Shown here: in pieces, positions 56,438-64,000 of the stretch
How the letters are laid out: every line of letters begins with the position of its first letter
How positions within the stretch are numbered: the first letter of the stretch is position 1
From: Methylobacterium sp. Leaf112
Lineage (GTDB): Bacteria; Pseudomonadota; Alphaproteobacteria; Rhizobiales; Beijerinckiaceae
Length of the DNA stretch: 64,000 bases
Direction of reading: 5' to 3'
Assembly (NCBI RefSeq): GCF_001423295.1
Contig: NZ_LMNG01000001.1
Span: forward strand, 829 to 64,828
Notes under the pieces: generated by a model
Told to the model about the DNA's origin: nothing
What the model saw: the letters and a program-made list of their open reading frames with translations, nothing else
Database searches by the model: none
Made by a program: the position numbers and the translations under genes

Positions 56438-57991
56438 GTGCTCGTAAGGCTCTGCCTCGACGGGCGCGGCCCCCGCGGGTGGCACGCCGCCCTGGTCGCG
56501 CGCCTCGGTGCCCGGCCGGGCTGCCGCGTCGTGGTCGATGCCCGCTCGCGCGTGGCCGCGTGGCCCGCCAACGCCGACCGGCTGTTCCGGATCGAGACCC
56601 TGTTTCACGGCCTGCCGCCGGGCGGTCCCGCCGCCCGCCTAAACGAGGCCGAGGCGGCGGCTCTGCCGTGGCTGGCCTCGGCCGACCGTGCGGCCGTGCG
56701 GCCCGACTGCGTCATCGATCTAGGCGGCGATTGCGATGCGCCCGACGGCGTCCCGGTCTGGCGCCTCCTCTACGACGGACAACCCGGCGAGGCGGCGCTT
56801 CTGGCGAGCCTGCTCGCCGGCCGCGTGCCGGTCGCGAGCCTCGTCGCGGATGGCCGCGTCCTCTGCGAGGCGCGCCTCGGCACGGAAGTGCGGGGCGTCG
56901 TCCGCACCACCTTCGAGGACGGGCTCGCCCGGACGGTGACGATGATCGCCGCCGCCTTCGTGGGGGGCGCGGCGCCGATCCCCGCCGGTTCGCCGCCGCC
57001 CGCGTCCGGGGCGGGTCTCGGCGCCCGCGACCTCGCCCGGCGCGCGGCCCGCATCGCCGTGGGCAGCGCGGTGCGGCGCCTCTATCACCTCGGCTACCGC
57101 GCCCCGCATTGGCGCATCGGCTGGCGACGCCTCGACGGACCGGACCTCGTCGCCCTGGGCCGCCACCCGGATTCGGGCTGGCACGAACTCCCCGACGACG
57201 GACGACGCTTCTATGCCGATCCCTTCCCCATCGTGCACGCGGGCCGGTGCTGGCTGTTCGTGGAGGAGTACGATCACGCCTCGGCCAAGGGCGTGATCTC
57301 CGCGGTGGCCTTCGACGAGACCGGGCCCGTCGGCACGCCCGTCCGGGTGCTGGAGACCGCCCACCACCTGTCGTATCCGTTCGTCTTCGCGCGCGACGGC
57401 GCCGTCTGGATGGTGCCCGAGTGCTGCGCCGCCGGCACCATCGACCTCTACCGCGCGACGGACTTCCCCGGCGGCTGGGTCAAGGAGGCGACCCTCGTCG
57501 CCGACGTCGCGGCGAGCGACCCGACCCTGTTCGAGCACGATGGCCGCTGGTGGCTGTTCGCCACCGTGCGCGAGGCGCCGGCGGCGGCCCCCCTCGGGCA
57601 CGGCTCGTTCTCCGACGCGCTCTACCTCTGGAGCGCGCCGGATTTCCGCGGACCATGGGCGCCGCACCGGGCGAACCCGGTCCTCGTCGACACCGCCGCC
57701 GCGCGGCCCGCCGGCCGCGTCGTGGTGCATGACGGGCAGGCGGTGCGCCCGGTCCAGGATTGCAGCCGCGGTTACGGCTGGGCCCTCGGACTCATGCGGA
57801 TCGACCGCCTCGACGAGGACGGCTTCGCCCAGAGCTTCCTGTCGCGGATCGAGGCGGGCCCCCTCTGGCCGGGCTCGCGGCTGCACTCGCTCAACGCCGC
57901 CGGCGGCTTCGAATTCATCGACGGCTCCGCCCGGGCCCCGCGCGTCTCGCCCCGCCGGATGGTGAAGCGCGTCCGTCCCCGGAGCGCGTGA
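56438..57991 (+). CDS. Polysaccharide-cluster protein with GH43/GIPC-transferase-like beta-propeller
   Basis: 517 residues from GTG 56438 (GGGA upstream); the frame is open further but only over the 18-bp repeats. Residues 1-190 resemble the formyltransferase-like N-terminal half of this protein group. Residues about 240-500 form a five-bladed propeller with repeated W/F-x-D motifs: GRRFYADPFPIVHAGRCWLF, VEEYDHASAKGVISAVAFDE, YPFVFARDGAVWMVPE, ASDPTLFEHDGRWWLFATV, as in GH43-like domains and the glucosamine inositolphosphorylceramide transferase N-domain. The catalytic role (transferase versus hydrolase) is open. Likely takes part in decorating the polymer. Confidence 0.75.
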   Translation: MLVRLCLDGRGPRGWHAALVARLGARPGCRVVVDARSRVAAWPANADRLFRIETLFHGLPPGGPAARLNEAEAAALPWLASADRAAVRPDCVIDLGGDCDAPDGVPVWRLLYDGQPGEAALLASLLAGRVPVASLVADGRVLCEARLGTEVRGVVRTTFEDGLARTVTMIAAAFVGGAAPIPAGSPPPASGAGLGARDLARRAARIAVGSAVRRLYHLGYRAPHWRIGWRRLDGPDLVALGRHPDSGWHELPDDGRRFYADPFPIVHAGRCWLFVEEYDHASAKGVISAVAFDETGPVGTPVRVLETAHHLSYPFVFARDGAVWMVPECCAAGTIDLYRATDFPGGWVKEATLVADVAASDPTLFEHDGRWWLFATVREAPAAAPLGHGSFSDALYLWSAPDFRGPWAPHRANPVLVDTAAARPAGRVVVHDGQAVRPVQDCSRGYGWALGLMRIDRLDEDGFAQSFLSRIEAGPLWPGSRLHSLNAAGGFEFIDGSARAPRVSPRRMVKRVRPRSA

Positions 57992-57994
57992 GGC

Positions 57995-58759
57995 TCAGGC
58001 GGTGCTGCCGGCATCCACGGTGAGAACCGTGCCGGTGACGTTGCGGGCCTTCTCCGACATCAGGTAGGCGACGGCGTTGGCCACATCCTCCGGGTCGGCG
58101 AGGCGGCGCAGGGCGGCGCGGTTGGCCACCCGCCCGCGCTCGGCCGCGTCCATCCCCTCGGTCAGCGCCGTCTCGACGAAGCCCGGTGCCACGGCGTTCA
58201 CCGTGACCCCGAGCCGGCCGACTTCCCGTGCGAGTGAGCGGGTGAAGCCGATGGAGGCGGCCTTGGTGGCGGCGTAGACCGAGAGCGCGTTGTAGCCCGT
58301 GAAGGCGATGATCGAGCTCACGTTCACGATGCGCCCGGCGCCCGCCGCCATCATCCCCCGCACCACGTATTTGGTGAGCAGCATCGGCGCCACGGTGTTG
58401 ATGTGCACGAGGTCTTGGATCTCGCGGTCGGGCATGGTGGCGAGCAGCCCGGGCGTGCCGATGGCCGCGTTGTTGACGAGCCCGTAGATCGGGCCGTGCG
58501 CGGCGCGGATGCCCCGCACCAGGGGCTGCAGCGCCTCGGTCTGCCCGAGATCGCAGGCCGAGAAGTGCATCGCCCCGTCCGGGGCCGCCCGCGCCGCGGC
58601 CTCGAACGCCTCCGAGGGGCGGCGCGCGACGGCCACCACCCGGAAGCCCTCCGCCGCCAGGCCGGTGGCGATGGAAAGCCCGATGCCCCGGCTCCCGCCC
58701 GTGACGATGACGGTGCGCCGCTGGGTCGGGGTCGGTTCGGTCGGATTCGGCCCGGTCAC
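57995..58759 (-). CDS. FabG-like short-chain dehydrogenase/reductase
   Basis: 254 residues from GTG 58759, which overlaps the stop of the upstream adenylating-enzyme gene (GTGA). Classical SDR: TVIVTGGSRGIGLSIATGLA, LVNNAAIGTP, VNVSSIIAFTGYNALSVYAA then TKAASIGFTRS (Ser-Tyr-Lys triad), VNAVAPGFVETALTEGMD. NAD(P)H-dependent reduction of a beta-keto group, plausibly on a carrier-protein-bound intermediate given the neighbours. Last gene of a six-gene minus-strand operon. Confidence 0.9.
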   Translation of the reverse strand: MTGPNPTEPTPTQRRTVIVTGGSRGIGLSIATGLAAEGFRVVAVARRPSEAFEAAARAAPDGAMHFSACDLGQTEALQPLVRGIRAAHGPIYGLVNNAAIGTPGLLATMPDREIQDLVHINTVAPMLLTKYVVRGMMAAGAGRIVNVSSIIAFTGYNALSVYAATKAASIGFTRSLAREVGRLGVTVNAVAPGFVETALTEGMDAAERGRVANRAALRRLADPEDVANAVAYLMSEKARNVTGTVLTVDAGSTA

Positions 58760-60126
58760 GAGACGCCCCGCAGGAGCTTGCCGCCGGCCGAGATCGGCAG
58801 GGCGGGCACGAACTTCACGCTGACCGGGACCTTGTGCTTGGCCAGATGCGGCCGGCAATGGGCGATGATCGCCTGTTTGAGGCCGGCCGGATCGTCCGGT
58901 GCGCCGCCATCCTCCCGCAGGACGATCTCGGCCTCGACCACGGCGCCGAGGATCGGGTTCGGCCGCGGCCGGACCCGGGACATGGACACGCGGGGGTGGC
59001 TGTTGAGGATGGACTCGACCTCCTCGGGCTGAACCTTGGCGCCGCCGACGTTGATGATGCCGCTGCGCCGGCCGAGGAAGTGGTAGCGCGCGCCGCGCAA
59101 TTCCACGAGATCGCCGCTGTCGACGAACCCGTCCGCGTCGGTCAGCGCGGCGGCGTCGGCGCCGAGATAGCGCCGGCCCGTGCGCTGCGAGCGGATCTGG
59201 AGGGTCCCCTCGCGCACCACGATCTCGATGCCCGTGCGCGCGCCGACGAACCCGGCGGGAAACCCCTCGCGGCCGTCCTCGACGGTGAAGCCGACGCCGC
59301 CCTCCGTCGAGGCGTAGGCGTGGGCGATGCGCGCCTCAGGAAAGGCGGCGCGCATCTGGTCGAGGATCGCCTGGTCGGCGATCTCGCCGGAGAGGCGGGC
59401 GTAGCGCGGCGCGAGGCGGTCGAGGGCCGTGCTCATGAGGGCGAGGCGCCAGTGCGAGGGCGTGCCGAGGATGTGGGTGACCCCGGCCTCGGCCACTCGC
59501 ACGAGGTAGTCGCGGACCGGCTCGTCCGCCTCCGACAGGACGAGGGGCGTCGGCCCGAGGATCGCCCGCAGGAACACCTGGAGGCCGCCGTAGCGGCGGA
59601 TGTCGTAGAACGTGCTCCAGACCGTGCCGGGCTCGGGCGTCGCCGCGACGTTGATCCCGCCCGCGAGGCCCTCGAGGGTGTGGACCACGAGTTTCGGCGC
59701 ACCCGTGGTGCCCGAGGTGGCGAGCACCCATTCGGTCGGGCGGGGGGCCGGGAGCGGAGCGGCCAGGGCCGCCTCCGTGGCCTCCACGCAGGGCAGCCCG
59801 TTCAGCGCCACCCGGAACGGACAGGCCGCGTCCGTGACGCAGAGGTCGATCTCGGCGGTGGCGAGGATCTGTGCCGCTTCCTCTCCCGTGAGGCCCGGAG
59901 GGGCCAGCACCATCCGGCCCACCAGCCCGTCGAGGGCGAGCATCGCCAGGGCGGCGTTCATCTGGCCGCCCGTGGCGACGAGGACCGCGCGCCCGGCGAG
60001 GCGCTCCGTGAGGTCGGTCCGGGTCTGGGACGCGATCAGGGCGGGAAGCGACCGGCGCGCGGTTCGGTCCGAGAGGAACAAGCCGTCGAGGCTGCCCGCG
60101 CGCGTCAGGCGGTCACGCAGGGTCAT
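58756..60126 (-). CDS. AMP-binding adenylating enzyme (acyl-CoA/acyl-ACP synthetase-like)
   Basis: 456 residues from ATG 60126, four bases after the carrier-protein stop. Adenylation motifs in order: VLATSGTTGAPKLVVHT (A3), IAHAYASTEGGVGFTV (A5), DGFVDSGDLVELRG (A7), GRRSGIINVGGAKVQPEEVE (A8), LPISAGGKLLRG with the catalytic Lys (A10). About 50-90 residues shorter than typical fatty acyl-CoA synthetases, mostly at the N-terminus. It may load an acid onto the adjacent carrier protein or onto CoA. Substrate unknown. Confidence 0.87.
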   Translation of the reverse strand: MTLRDRLTRAGSLDGLFLSDRTARRSLPALIASQTRTDLTERLAGRAVLVATGGQMNAALAMLALDGLVGRMVLAPPGLTGEEAAQILATAEIDLCVTDAACPFRVALNGLPCVEATEAALAAPLPAPRPTEWVLATSGTTGAPKLVVHTLEGLAGGINVAATPEPGTVWSTFYDIRRYGGLQVFLRAILGPTPLVLSEADEPVRDYLVRVAEAGVTHILGTPSHWRLALMSTALDRLAPRYARLSGEIADQAILDQMRAAFPEARIAHAYASTEGGVGFTVEDGREGFPAGFVGARTGIEIVVREGTLQIRSQRTGRRYLGADAAALTDADGFVDSGDLVELRGARYHFLGRRSGIINVGGAKVQPEEVESILNSHPRVSMSRVRPRPNPILGAVVEAEIVLREDGGAPDDPAGLKQAIIAHCRPHLAKHKVPVSVKFVPALPISAGGKLLRGVS

Positions 60127-60130
60127 CGGC

Positions 60131-60388
60131 TCAGGCCGCGGCCGCGACGGCGGCGCGCTCGTAGAGTGCCACGAGGTCGCCCAGCGTCACCGGTAGGTCG
60201 GCGACCTCCAGGGTGCTGAACGGGTCGACGCCGACGAGATCCTCCATGCGGGCGACCAGCAGGGCGAAGCACAGGGAATCGAACGGCGTGTCGAGGAGCA
60301 CGAGGTCGTCGGTCAGCGGCGGCATCGCCTTGTCGTGATCGCGGGTGATGGCTTCGATTTCGGAAACGAGGGTGGAACGAACGCTCAT
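60131..60388 (-). CDS. Dedicated acyl/aminoacyl carrier protein
   Basis: 85 residues from ATG 60388. Four-helix PP-binding protein; the phosphopantetheine attachment Ser is S38 in LLDTPFDSLCFALLVARMED, with an acidic helix II. It lacks the standard ADSLD of housekeeping AcpP, so it is a specialised carrier. Start overlaps the hydrolase stop (ATGA). Given the ligase at 61374, it is the likely acceptor of an activated amino acid. It needs a phosphopantetheinyl transferase, not encoded here. Confidence 0.85.
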   Translation of the reverse strand: MSVRSTLVSEIEAITRDHDKAMPPLTDDLVLLDTPFDSLCFALLVARMEDLVGVDPFSTLEVADLPVTLGDLVALYERAAVAAAA

Positions 60389-61347
60389 GATGCTCTCCGG
60401 TGCGGGGATTGGGGGATGGTTCGGGCCGGATCGCCGCGCAGATGAGCGCCGAATGCGGCACCGATCTCCGCGAGGATCGGGCGCGCCGTGGGGATGAGGC
60501 GGCCGAGACCGTAGAAGTAGTGGATCATGCCCGCGTGGCAGGTGTGGACCACGGGGATGCGGGCCTCCGCGAGACGGGCCGCGTAGGCGGCGCCGTCGTC
60601 GCGCATGATGTCGTGGGACGCCGTGTGGATGTGGGCCGGGGGCAGGCCCGTCAGGTCCGGCTCGCGCCCGGGCGAGACGCGGGGATCCGCCACGACGTCC
60701 GCGACGCCGCAGGCGGCGATGTCGTGGCGCACGGTCTCGGCGTCGAGGAAGTGGCCGGTGGCGAAGGCGCGGTGGGACTCCGTCGCGCAGGTGAGATCGA
60801 GGACCGGGCAGATCAGGAGCTGACCGGCGATGGCCGCGCGGCCGCGCAACATCTGGGTCGTCCGCGCGGCGAGACCCGCGCCGGCCGAATCCCCGCCGAT
60901 CCCGAGGCGGCTCGCGTCGAGGCCGAAGGCTTCCGCCGCCTGCGCCACGTGGGCGAACGCCGCCACCGCATCCTCGATGGCGGCGGGGTAGGGGTGCTCC
61001 GGGGCGAGACGATAGGCGATGGCGACGACGCGGCAATCGGCCGAGTCCGCGAGGATCCGACAGATGGCGTCGTGGGTGTCGAGGTCCCCCGACACCAGGC
61101 CGCCGCCGTGGAAGAACACGAGCCCCGGCCCCGTCTCCCCGGCGTCGCGGGGCGCGTAGGCCCGCGCGGCGCACGGCCCCGACGGGAGATCGAGCACGAG
61201 ATCCCGCGCCGCGACGGCGACGGGCGTCGCGCCCGCGAGCTGGGCCAGCACCTGCTGGCCCTTGCGTCGTTCGGCGACGCCGCGCGCGCCAGTGCCGCCG
61301 AGCGCCATCATGTCGAGGAACCGCCGCACGGCGGGGTCGAGGCCCAT
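60385..61347 (-). CDS. Alpha/beta hydrolase (hormone-sensitive lipase family)
   Basis: 320 residues from ATG 61347. HSL-type esterase: oxyanion HGGG in GLVFFHGGGLVSGDLDTHDA, nucleophile in LGIGGDSAGAGLAA, acid Asp in SHDIMRDDG, and the His in TCHAGMIHYFYGLG. Cytoplasmic. In this operon it could release a product from the carrier protein or hydrolyse an ester or thioester. Its stop overlaps the carrier-protein start by four bases. Confidence 0.88.
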   Translation of the reverse strand: MGLDPAVRRFLDMMALGGTGARGVAERRKGQQVLAQLAGATPVAVAARDLVLDLPSGPCAARAYAPRDAGETGPGLVFFHGGGLVSGDLDTHDAICRILADSADCRVVAIAYRLAPEHPYPAAIEDAVAAFAHVAQAAEAFGLDASRLGIGGDSAGAGLAARTTQMLRGRAAIAGQLLICPVLDLTCATESHRAFATGHFLDAETVRHDIAACGVADVVADPRVSPGREPDLTGLPPAHIHTASHDIMRDDGAAYAARLAEARIPVVHTCHAGMIHYFYGLGRLIPTARPILAEIGAAFGAHLRGDPARTIPQSPHRRAS

Positions 61348-61373
61348 CACGCTCGCCTTCGATCGGGTTCGGT

Positions 61374-62306
61374 TCAGAGCGACAGGGCCGCCCGCACGGA
61401 GACCGGCCAATCGGCGATGGCCGCGCCGTGAGTCGCGAACATCGCCACGGCGAGGCGGTCCATGCCGAAGGCGACGCAGCCCGTATGGGCCGGCTCGCCG
61501 TCGGCGTGGCGCAGATCCCAGGTCGTGCCGAAATGCTCGCGGTGATAGTTGAAGCTCATGCAGGCGGTGCCGGCGGCCTCGCCGCGCAGCGGGATCAGCA
61601 GCTCGAACTTCAGGGCGGCCTCGAGCTGGCTGAACGCCTTGATCTGGCCGAGCCGCCCGAAGAACGGGTCGCTCGCCTGCTCGATCACGTAGGGCAGGCC
61701 GAGTTCGTCGGCGATCGCCGTGGCGCGGCCGATCCAGCGCTCGCGGAATTCAGCGACCTGATCGGGCGTGCCGATGACGACGTATTCGCGCATCCGGAAC
61801 GACTGGAGCCGGTCGAGGTGCGGGGAGGGCTCGCGGCGGAAGCAGTCGCAGGCGACGTCGAAGCGATAGCCCGCCGCCGGCACGGCGCCGCGCGCGGCCG
61901 CGATGGGATAGACCGGGTAGCAGGCCGCCGGGGTGAGCACGAGGTCGGCGGTCTCCAGGCCGCTGGTCCAGTCGCCGCCCTTCGCCTGGAGATCGGCCTT
62001 GGCGAGGATCTCCTGTTCGGTTCCCTCCAGGCACGAGACGCAGCCGAGCAGGTTCGGGAAGCTCTTGAGGTAGCCGTGCCGCTCCAGATGCGCCCGGCTC
62101 ATCACCGGCGGGAACCGGAACACCTCGGTGTCCGCCTCGCGCTTGGACGAAATCAGCGCGGTCAGGGCCTCCACCACCGATTCGTAGGCGCCGGTCCGGG
62201 CGTAGACGCCCTGCGCGTCCATGGGCCGGAACATCGTGTCGAACAGGGCGTCGAGGGGATCCGTGGCCGGGGGCGAGGCCGGGGCGCGGCCGACATTCAT
62301 GTTCAT
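61374..62306 (-). CDS. Amino acid:[carrier protein] ligase (SerRS-like class II synthetase homologue)
   Basis: 310 residues from ATG 62306. Class II aaRS catalytic core without any tRNA-binding domain. Motif 2 is FDVACDCFRREPSPHLDRLQ then SFRMREYVVIG; motif 3 is AHTGCVAFGMDRLAVAMF. Candidate zinc ligands C129, E174 and C277 are spaced as in atypical archaeal SerRS and in the bacterial amino acid:[carrier protein] ligases described from Bradyrhizobium and Agrobacterium. Those enzymes activate Gly or Ala and attach it to the phosphopantetheine of a small carrier protein instead of tRNA. Here the carrier is encoded two genes downstream. The specific amino acid cannot be read. Confidence 0.9.
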   Translation of the reverse strand: MNMNVGRAPASPPATDPLDALFDTMFRPMDAQGVYARTGAYESVVEALTALISSKREADTEVFRFPPVMSRAHLERHGYLKSFPNLLGCVSCLEGTEQEILAKADLQAKGGDWTSGLETADLVLTPAACYPVYPIAAARGAVPAAGYRFDVACDCFRREPSPHLDRLQSFRMREYVVIGTPDQVAEFRERWIGRATAIADELGLPYVIEQASDPFFGRLGQIKAFSQLEAALKFELLIPLRGEAAGTACMSFNYHREHFGTTWDLRHADGEPAHTGCVAFGMDRLAVAMFATHGAAIADWPVSVRAALSL

Positions 62307-62361
62307 GGGACTCGACTTTCGCGAAAGGCGGATTCGGCGGGAGGGCGACGGGTCTCGACGA

Positions 62362-63564
62362 TCAGTCGCGCAGGGAGGCGGCGACGGGCGCCATCAGGGT
62401 GGCGGTGGCGAGGTTGGCGACGATGCGGTCGTTGTGGATCATGATCGGCGCGGACAGCACGTCGCGCAGGTGCCGGCCGATGGCGAAGTCGCCGTCCTCC
62501 CGGTAGCCGGCGAGGCCGTTGGCCCGCATGGCGCTCATCACCGTCGAGACGGCGAGTTCCGAGACCTCGACCTTGAGCATCGTGATGGCGGTCTGGAAAT
62601 CCAGGGCCGAGAGGGCGGCGGGATCGCCGGTGGCGGCCTCGAACCGGTCGAGGCTCTGGCCGATGAGCGCGCGGGCCTGCTTCAGGCCGGACACGGCGCG
62701 GGTGTAGTGCAGGGCGCCGGGCGGGGCGACGCCGCCGGCCCCCCGCATGGCCGTGCGGGTGAAGGCCTGGGCCTTGTCGACGGCCCCGGCCGCGATGCCC
62801 GTCCAGGCGCTCGACCACAGGATGTGGGAGACCGGCGTCATGGTCTGGCTGTGGACGTCGGCGTAGCGGGCGGCGAGCACCTGCTCGGCCCGGCCGCGGG
62901 CGAGGAGGCGGAACCCGCTGCTGCAGGTGCCGCGCATGCCGAGCGTCTGCCAGCCGCCGAGGCGTTCCAGGGTGTAATCGGCCTTCAGGAAGACGCACAG
63001 CACCTGGTCCGACGCGGCGGCCTCGTCCGTCCGGCGCGCGACGGTGACGATGCCGTCGGCCTGCGCTCCGTAGGAGATCACCGTAGCGGCGCGGTCGAGG
63101 ACGATGTCCTCGCCGTCCCGCGCCACTGCGGCCGCCGAGACACGGACGTTGCCGCCGTTGTTTCCCTCGGTGGTGGAGGACGCCATGAGCAGCTGCTCGC
63201 TGGCGATGCGGCGCATCACCGCCTCGACCCAGGCCGCGCCGCGGCCGTGGCGGACGAGGCAGGCCACCTTGGTCTGGTGCATGGCGAAGATCATCGCCGT
63301 GGAGGCGCAGGCGCGTCCGAGGGTGTAGCAGATGTCGGCGAGCGCCTGCATCGAGGCGCCCTCGCCACCGAGATCGATGGGGATCGCCGCACCGAGCAGG
63401 CGGTGCGTCCGCATGGCGTCCCGGGCTTCGTCCGGAAAGCGGCCCTCGCGGTCCACCGCCTCCGCGTGGGCGGCGGCCACGGCCGCCACGGCGGCGGCCC
63501 GGGCCTGCAGATCGGCGGCCTCGCCCACGGCCCCGGCGGACATCGCTCCTTGCTGGATCGTCAT
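62362..63564 (-). CDS. Divergent acyl-CoA dehydrogenase family protein
   Basis: 400 residues from ATG 63564 (GAGG six bases upstream; ATG 63570 would add two residues). Acyl-CoA dehydrogenase fold: helical N-domain (LGAAIPIDLGGEGASMQALA, YTLGRACASTAMIFAMHQTK), middle beta-domain where the usual T-E-P-x-A-G-S-D loop reads STTEGNNGGNVRVSAAA, and C-terminal helices (AMRANGLAGYREDGDFAIGR then HLRDVLSAPIMIHNDRI). Probably binds FAD and oxidises a thioester-bound substrate; in this operon the likely substrate is the carrier-protein-bound amino acid. First gene of the operon. Confidence 0.85.
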   Translation of the reverse strand: MTIQQGAMSAGAVGEAADLQARAAAVAAVAAAHAEAVDREGRFPDEARDAMRTHRLLGAAIPIDLGGEGASMQALADICYTLGRACASTAMIFAMHQTKVACLVRHGRGAAWVEAVMRRIASEQLLMASSTTEGNNGGNVRVSAAAVARDGEDIVLDRAATVISYGAQADGIVTVARRTDEAAASDQVLCVFLKADYTLERLGGWQTLGMRGTCSSGFRLLARGRAEQVLAARYADVHSQTMTPVSHILWSSAWTGIAAGAVDKAQAFTRTAMRGAGGVAPPGALHYTRAVSGLKQARALIGQSLDRFEAATGDPAALSALDFQTAITMLKVEVSELAVSTVMSAMRANGLAGYREDGDFAIGRHLRDVLSAPIMIHNDRIVANLATATLMAPVAASLRD

Positions 63565-63879
63565 GGTCATCCTCGAAAGCATTCCGCTTCCGAGCCTTCC
63601 GCCCGCAAGCATTCCGGTTCAGTCACGGCACGTGCCACGGAACCCGAGGGCCCAACGTGCTGTCCGGCACGGGATGCAGCAATATAGGGAAGACATTAAG
63701 GCGCGCTTATTTGTGGAAGCGAAATCGGAACCCTGAGGATATGATTAAAATTAACGCCAATAACGCTCGGATTCGACCGAACGTTGACCGGCGCTGGGCG
63801 GCGATCCAAAGATGCTGGACGACCGTCGCGGTTGCGTGGCCTCTGTGCGCGGACCCGGCTTCAACATGGACGCATCGTC
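63565..63879. other. Divergent promoter region upstream of the carrier-protein operon
   Basis: About 315 bp, with an AT-rich middle (about 63680-63770) that contrasts with the GC-rich genes. Should contain promoters for the six-gene operon and for the gene at the right edge. No specific operator assigned. Confidence 0.45.
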
Positions 63880-64000
63880 ATGAGCCCTGCTTTGGATACC
63901 ATTAACTATACAGATCGGACCATGTACCTCGCCAAGGGTATCCTGGCGCAGCAGTCGCAGGCGCGGGATTTCCAGCCCGAAGACCCCCTCGTCGACGTGG
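63880..64000 (+). CDS. Start of an unidentified gene, cut by the window edge
   Basis: ATG 63880 (a GGA lies about 9 bases upstream) opens a frame that runs off the window: MSPALDTINYTDRTMYLAKG then ILAQQSQARDFQPEDPLVDV. ATG 63922 (MYLAKGILAQQ) is an alternative start. Too short to assign. Divergent from the carrier-protein operon, so it could be a regulator or a further pathway gene. Confidence 0.5.
   Translation, partial: MSPALDTINYTDRTMYLAKGILAQQSQARDFQPEDPLVDV

Overview
The window looks like the chromosome of a GC-rich alphaproteobacterium in the order Hyphomicrobiales, most plausibly a Methylobacterium or Methylorubrum relative. The support is the very high GC content, an outer-membrane porin whose mature end begins ADLSVKAP, an HWE-family histidine kinase, a DctB/DctD/sigma-54 dicarboxylate circuit and a SerRS-like amino acid:carrier-protein ligase. 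No rRNA or housekeeping replication genes are present to fix the genus, so this is an inference from family content.

Layout. 1-5000 is an insertion-sequence graveyard: the tail of an IS5-type transposase abutting an AraC regulator, a decayed IS1182 element, a decayed IS5 element and an IS630 remnant. An avidin-like gene with a damaged start lies between them. 5451-14461 carries a chemotaxis receptor, a YciF-type ferritin-like stress protein, a GAF/PAS HWE kinase and a GH63-like glucosidase. 14531-18594 is an aspartate/fumarate module (DAACS transporter, aspartase, LysR regulator). 18779-24111 holds a small gene coupled to an HNH-like protein, a glutaryl-CoA dehydrogenase, an AEC transporter and a porin with a strong terminator. 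24223-27887 is a hydroxyacyl-CoA dehydrogenase divergent from a taurine/sulfonate-type ABC importer. tRNA-Phe(GAA) at 28008 is followed by 1.4 kb of degenerate DNA.

29454-34416 is a complete C4-dicarboxylate uptake circuit: DctB, DctD (coupled by a TTGA overlap), a near-consensus sigma-54 promoter with an upstream palindrome, and dctA. 34922-46123 is metabolic: TonB siderophore receptor, PQQ-type sugar dehydrogenase, a methionine-related operon (MetY, MetA-like, FATP-like acyl-CoA synthetase), a cupin, a branched-chain aminotransferase and an acetolactate-synthase-like enzyme.

46388-57991 is an exopolysaccharide region: flippase, two GT4 glycosyltransferases, GH5 glycanase, polymerase-like membrane protein, a Wzc-like co-polymerase whose kinase domain has lost its Walker A motif, and a GH43/GIPC-transferase-like protein. 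57995-63564 is the most interesting part: six tightly packed minus-strand genes built around a dedicated carrier protein and an amino acid:[carrier protein] ligase, with an adenylating enzyme, short-chain dehydrogenase, alpha/beta hydrolase and divergent acyl-CoA dehydrogenase. It looks like a small pathway that loads an amino acid on a carrier protein and modifies it; its product is unknown.

A second theme is the recurrence of short tandem duplications (units of 12-19 bp, 2-4 copies) at about ten unrelated places, mostly in intergenic DNA or at gene ends.
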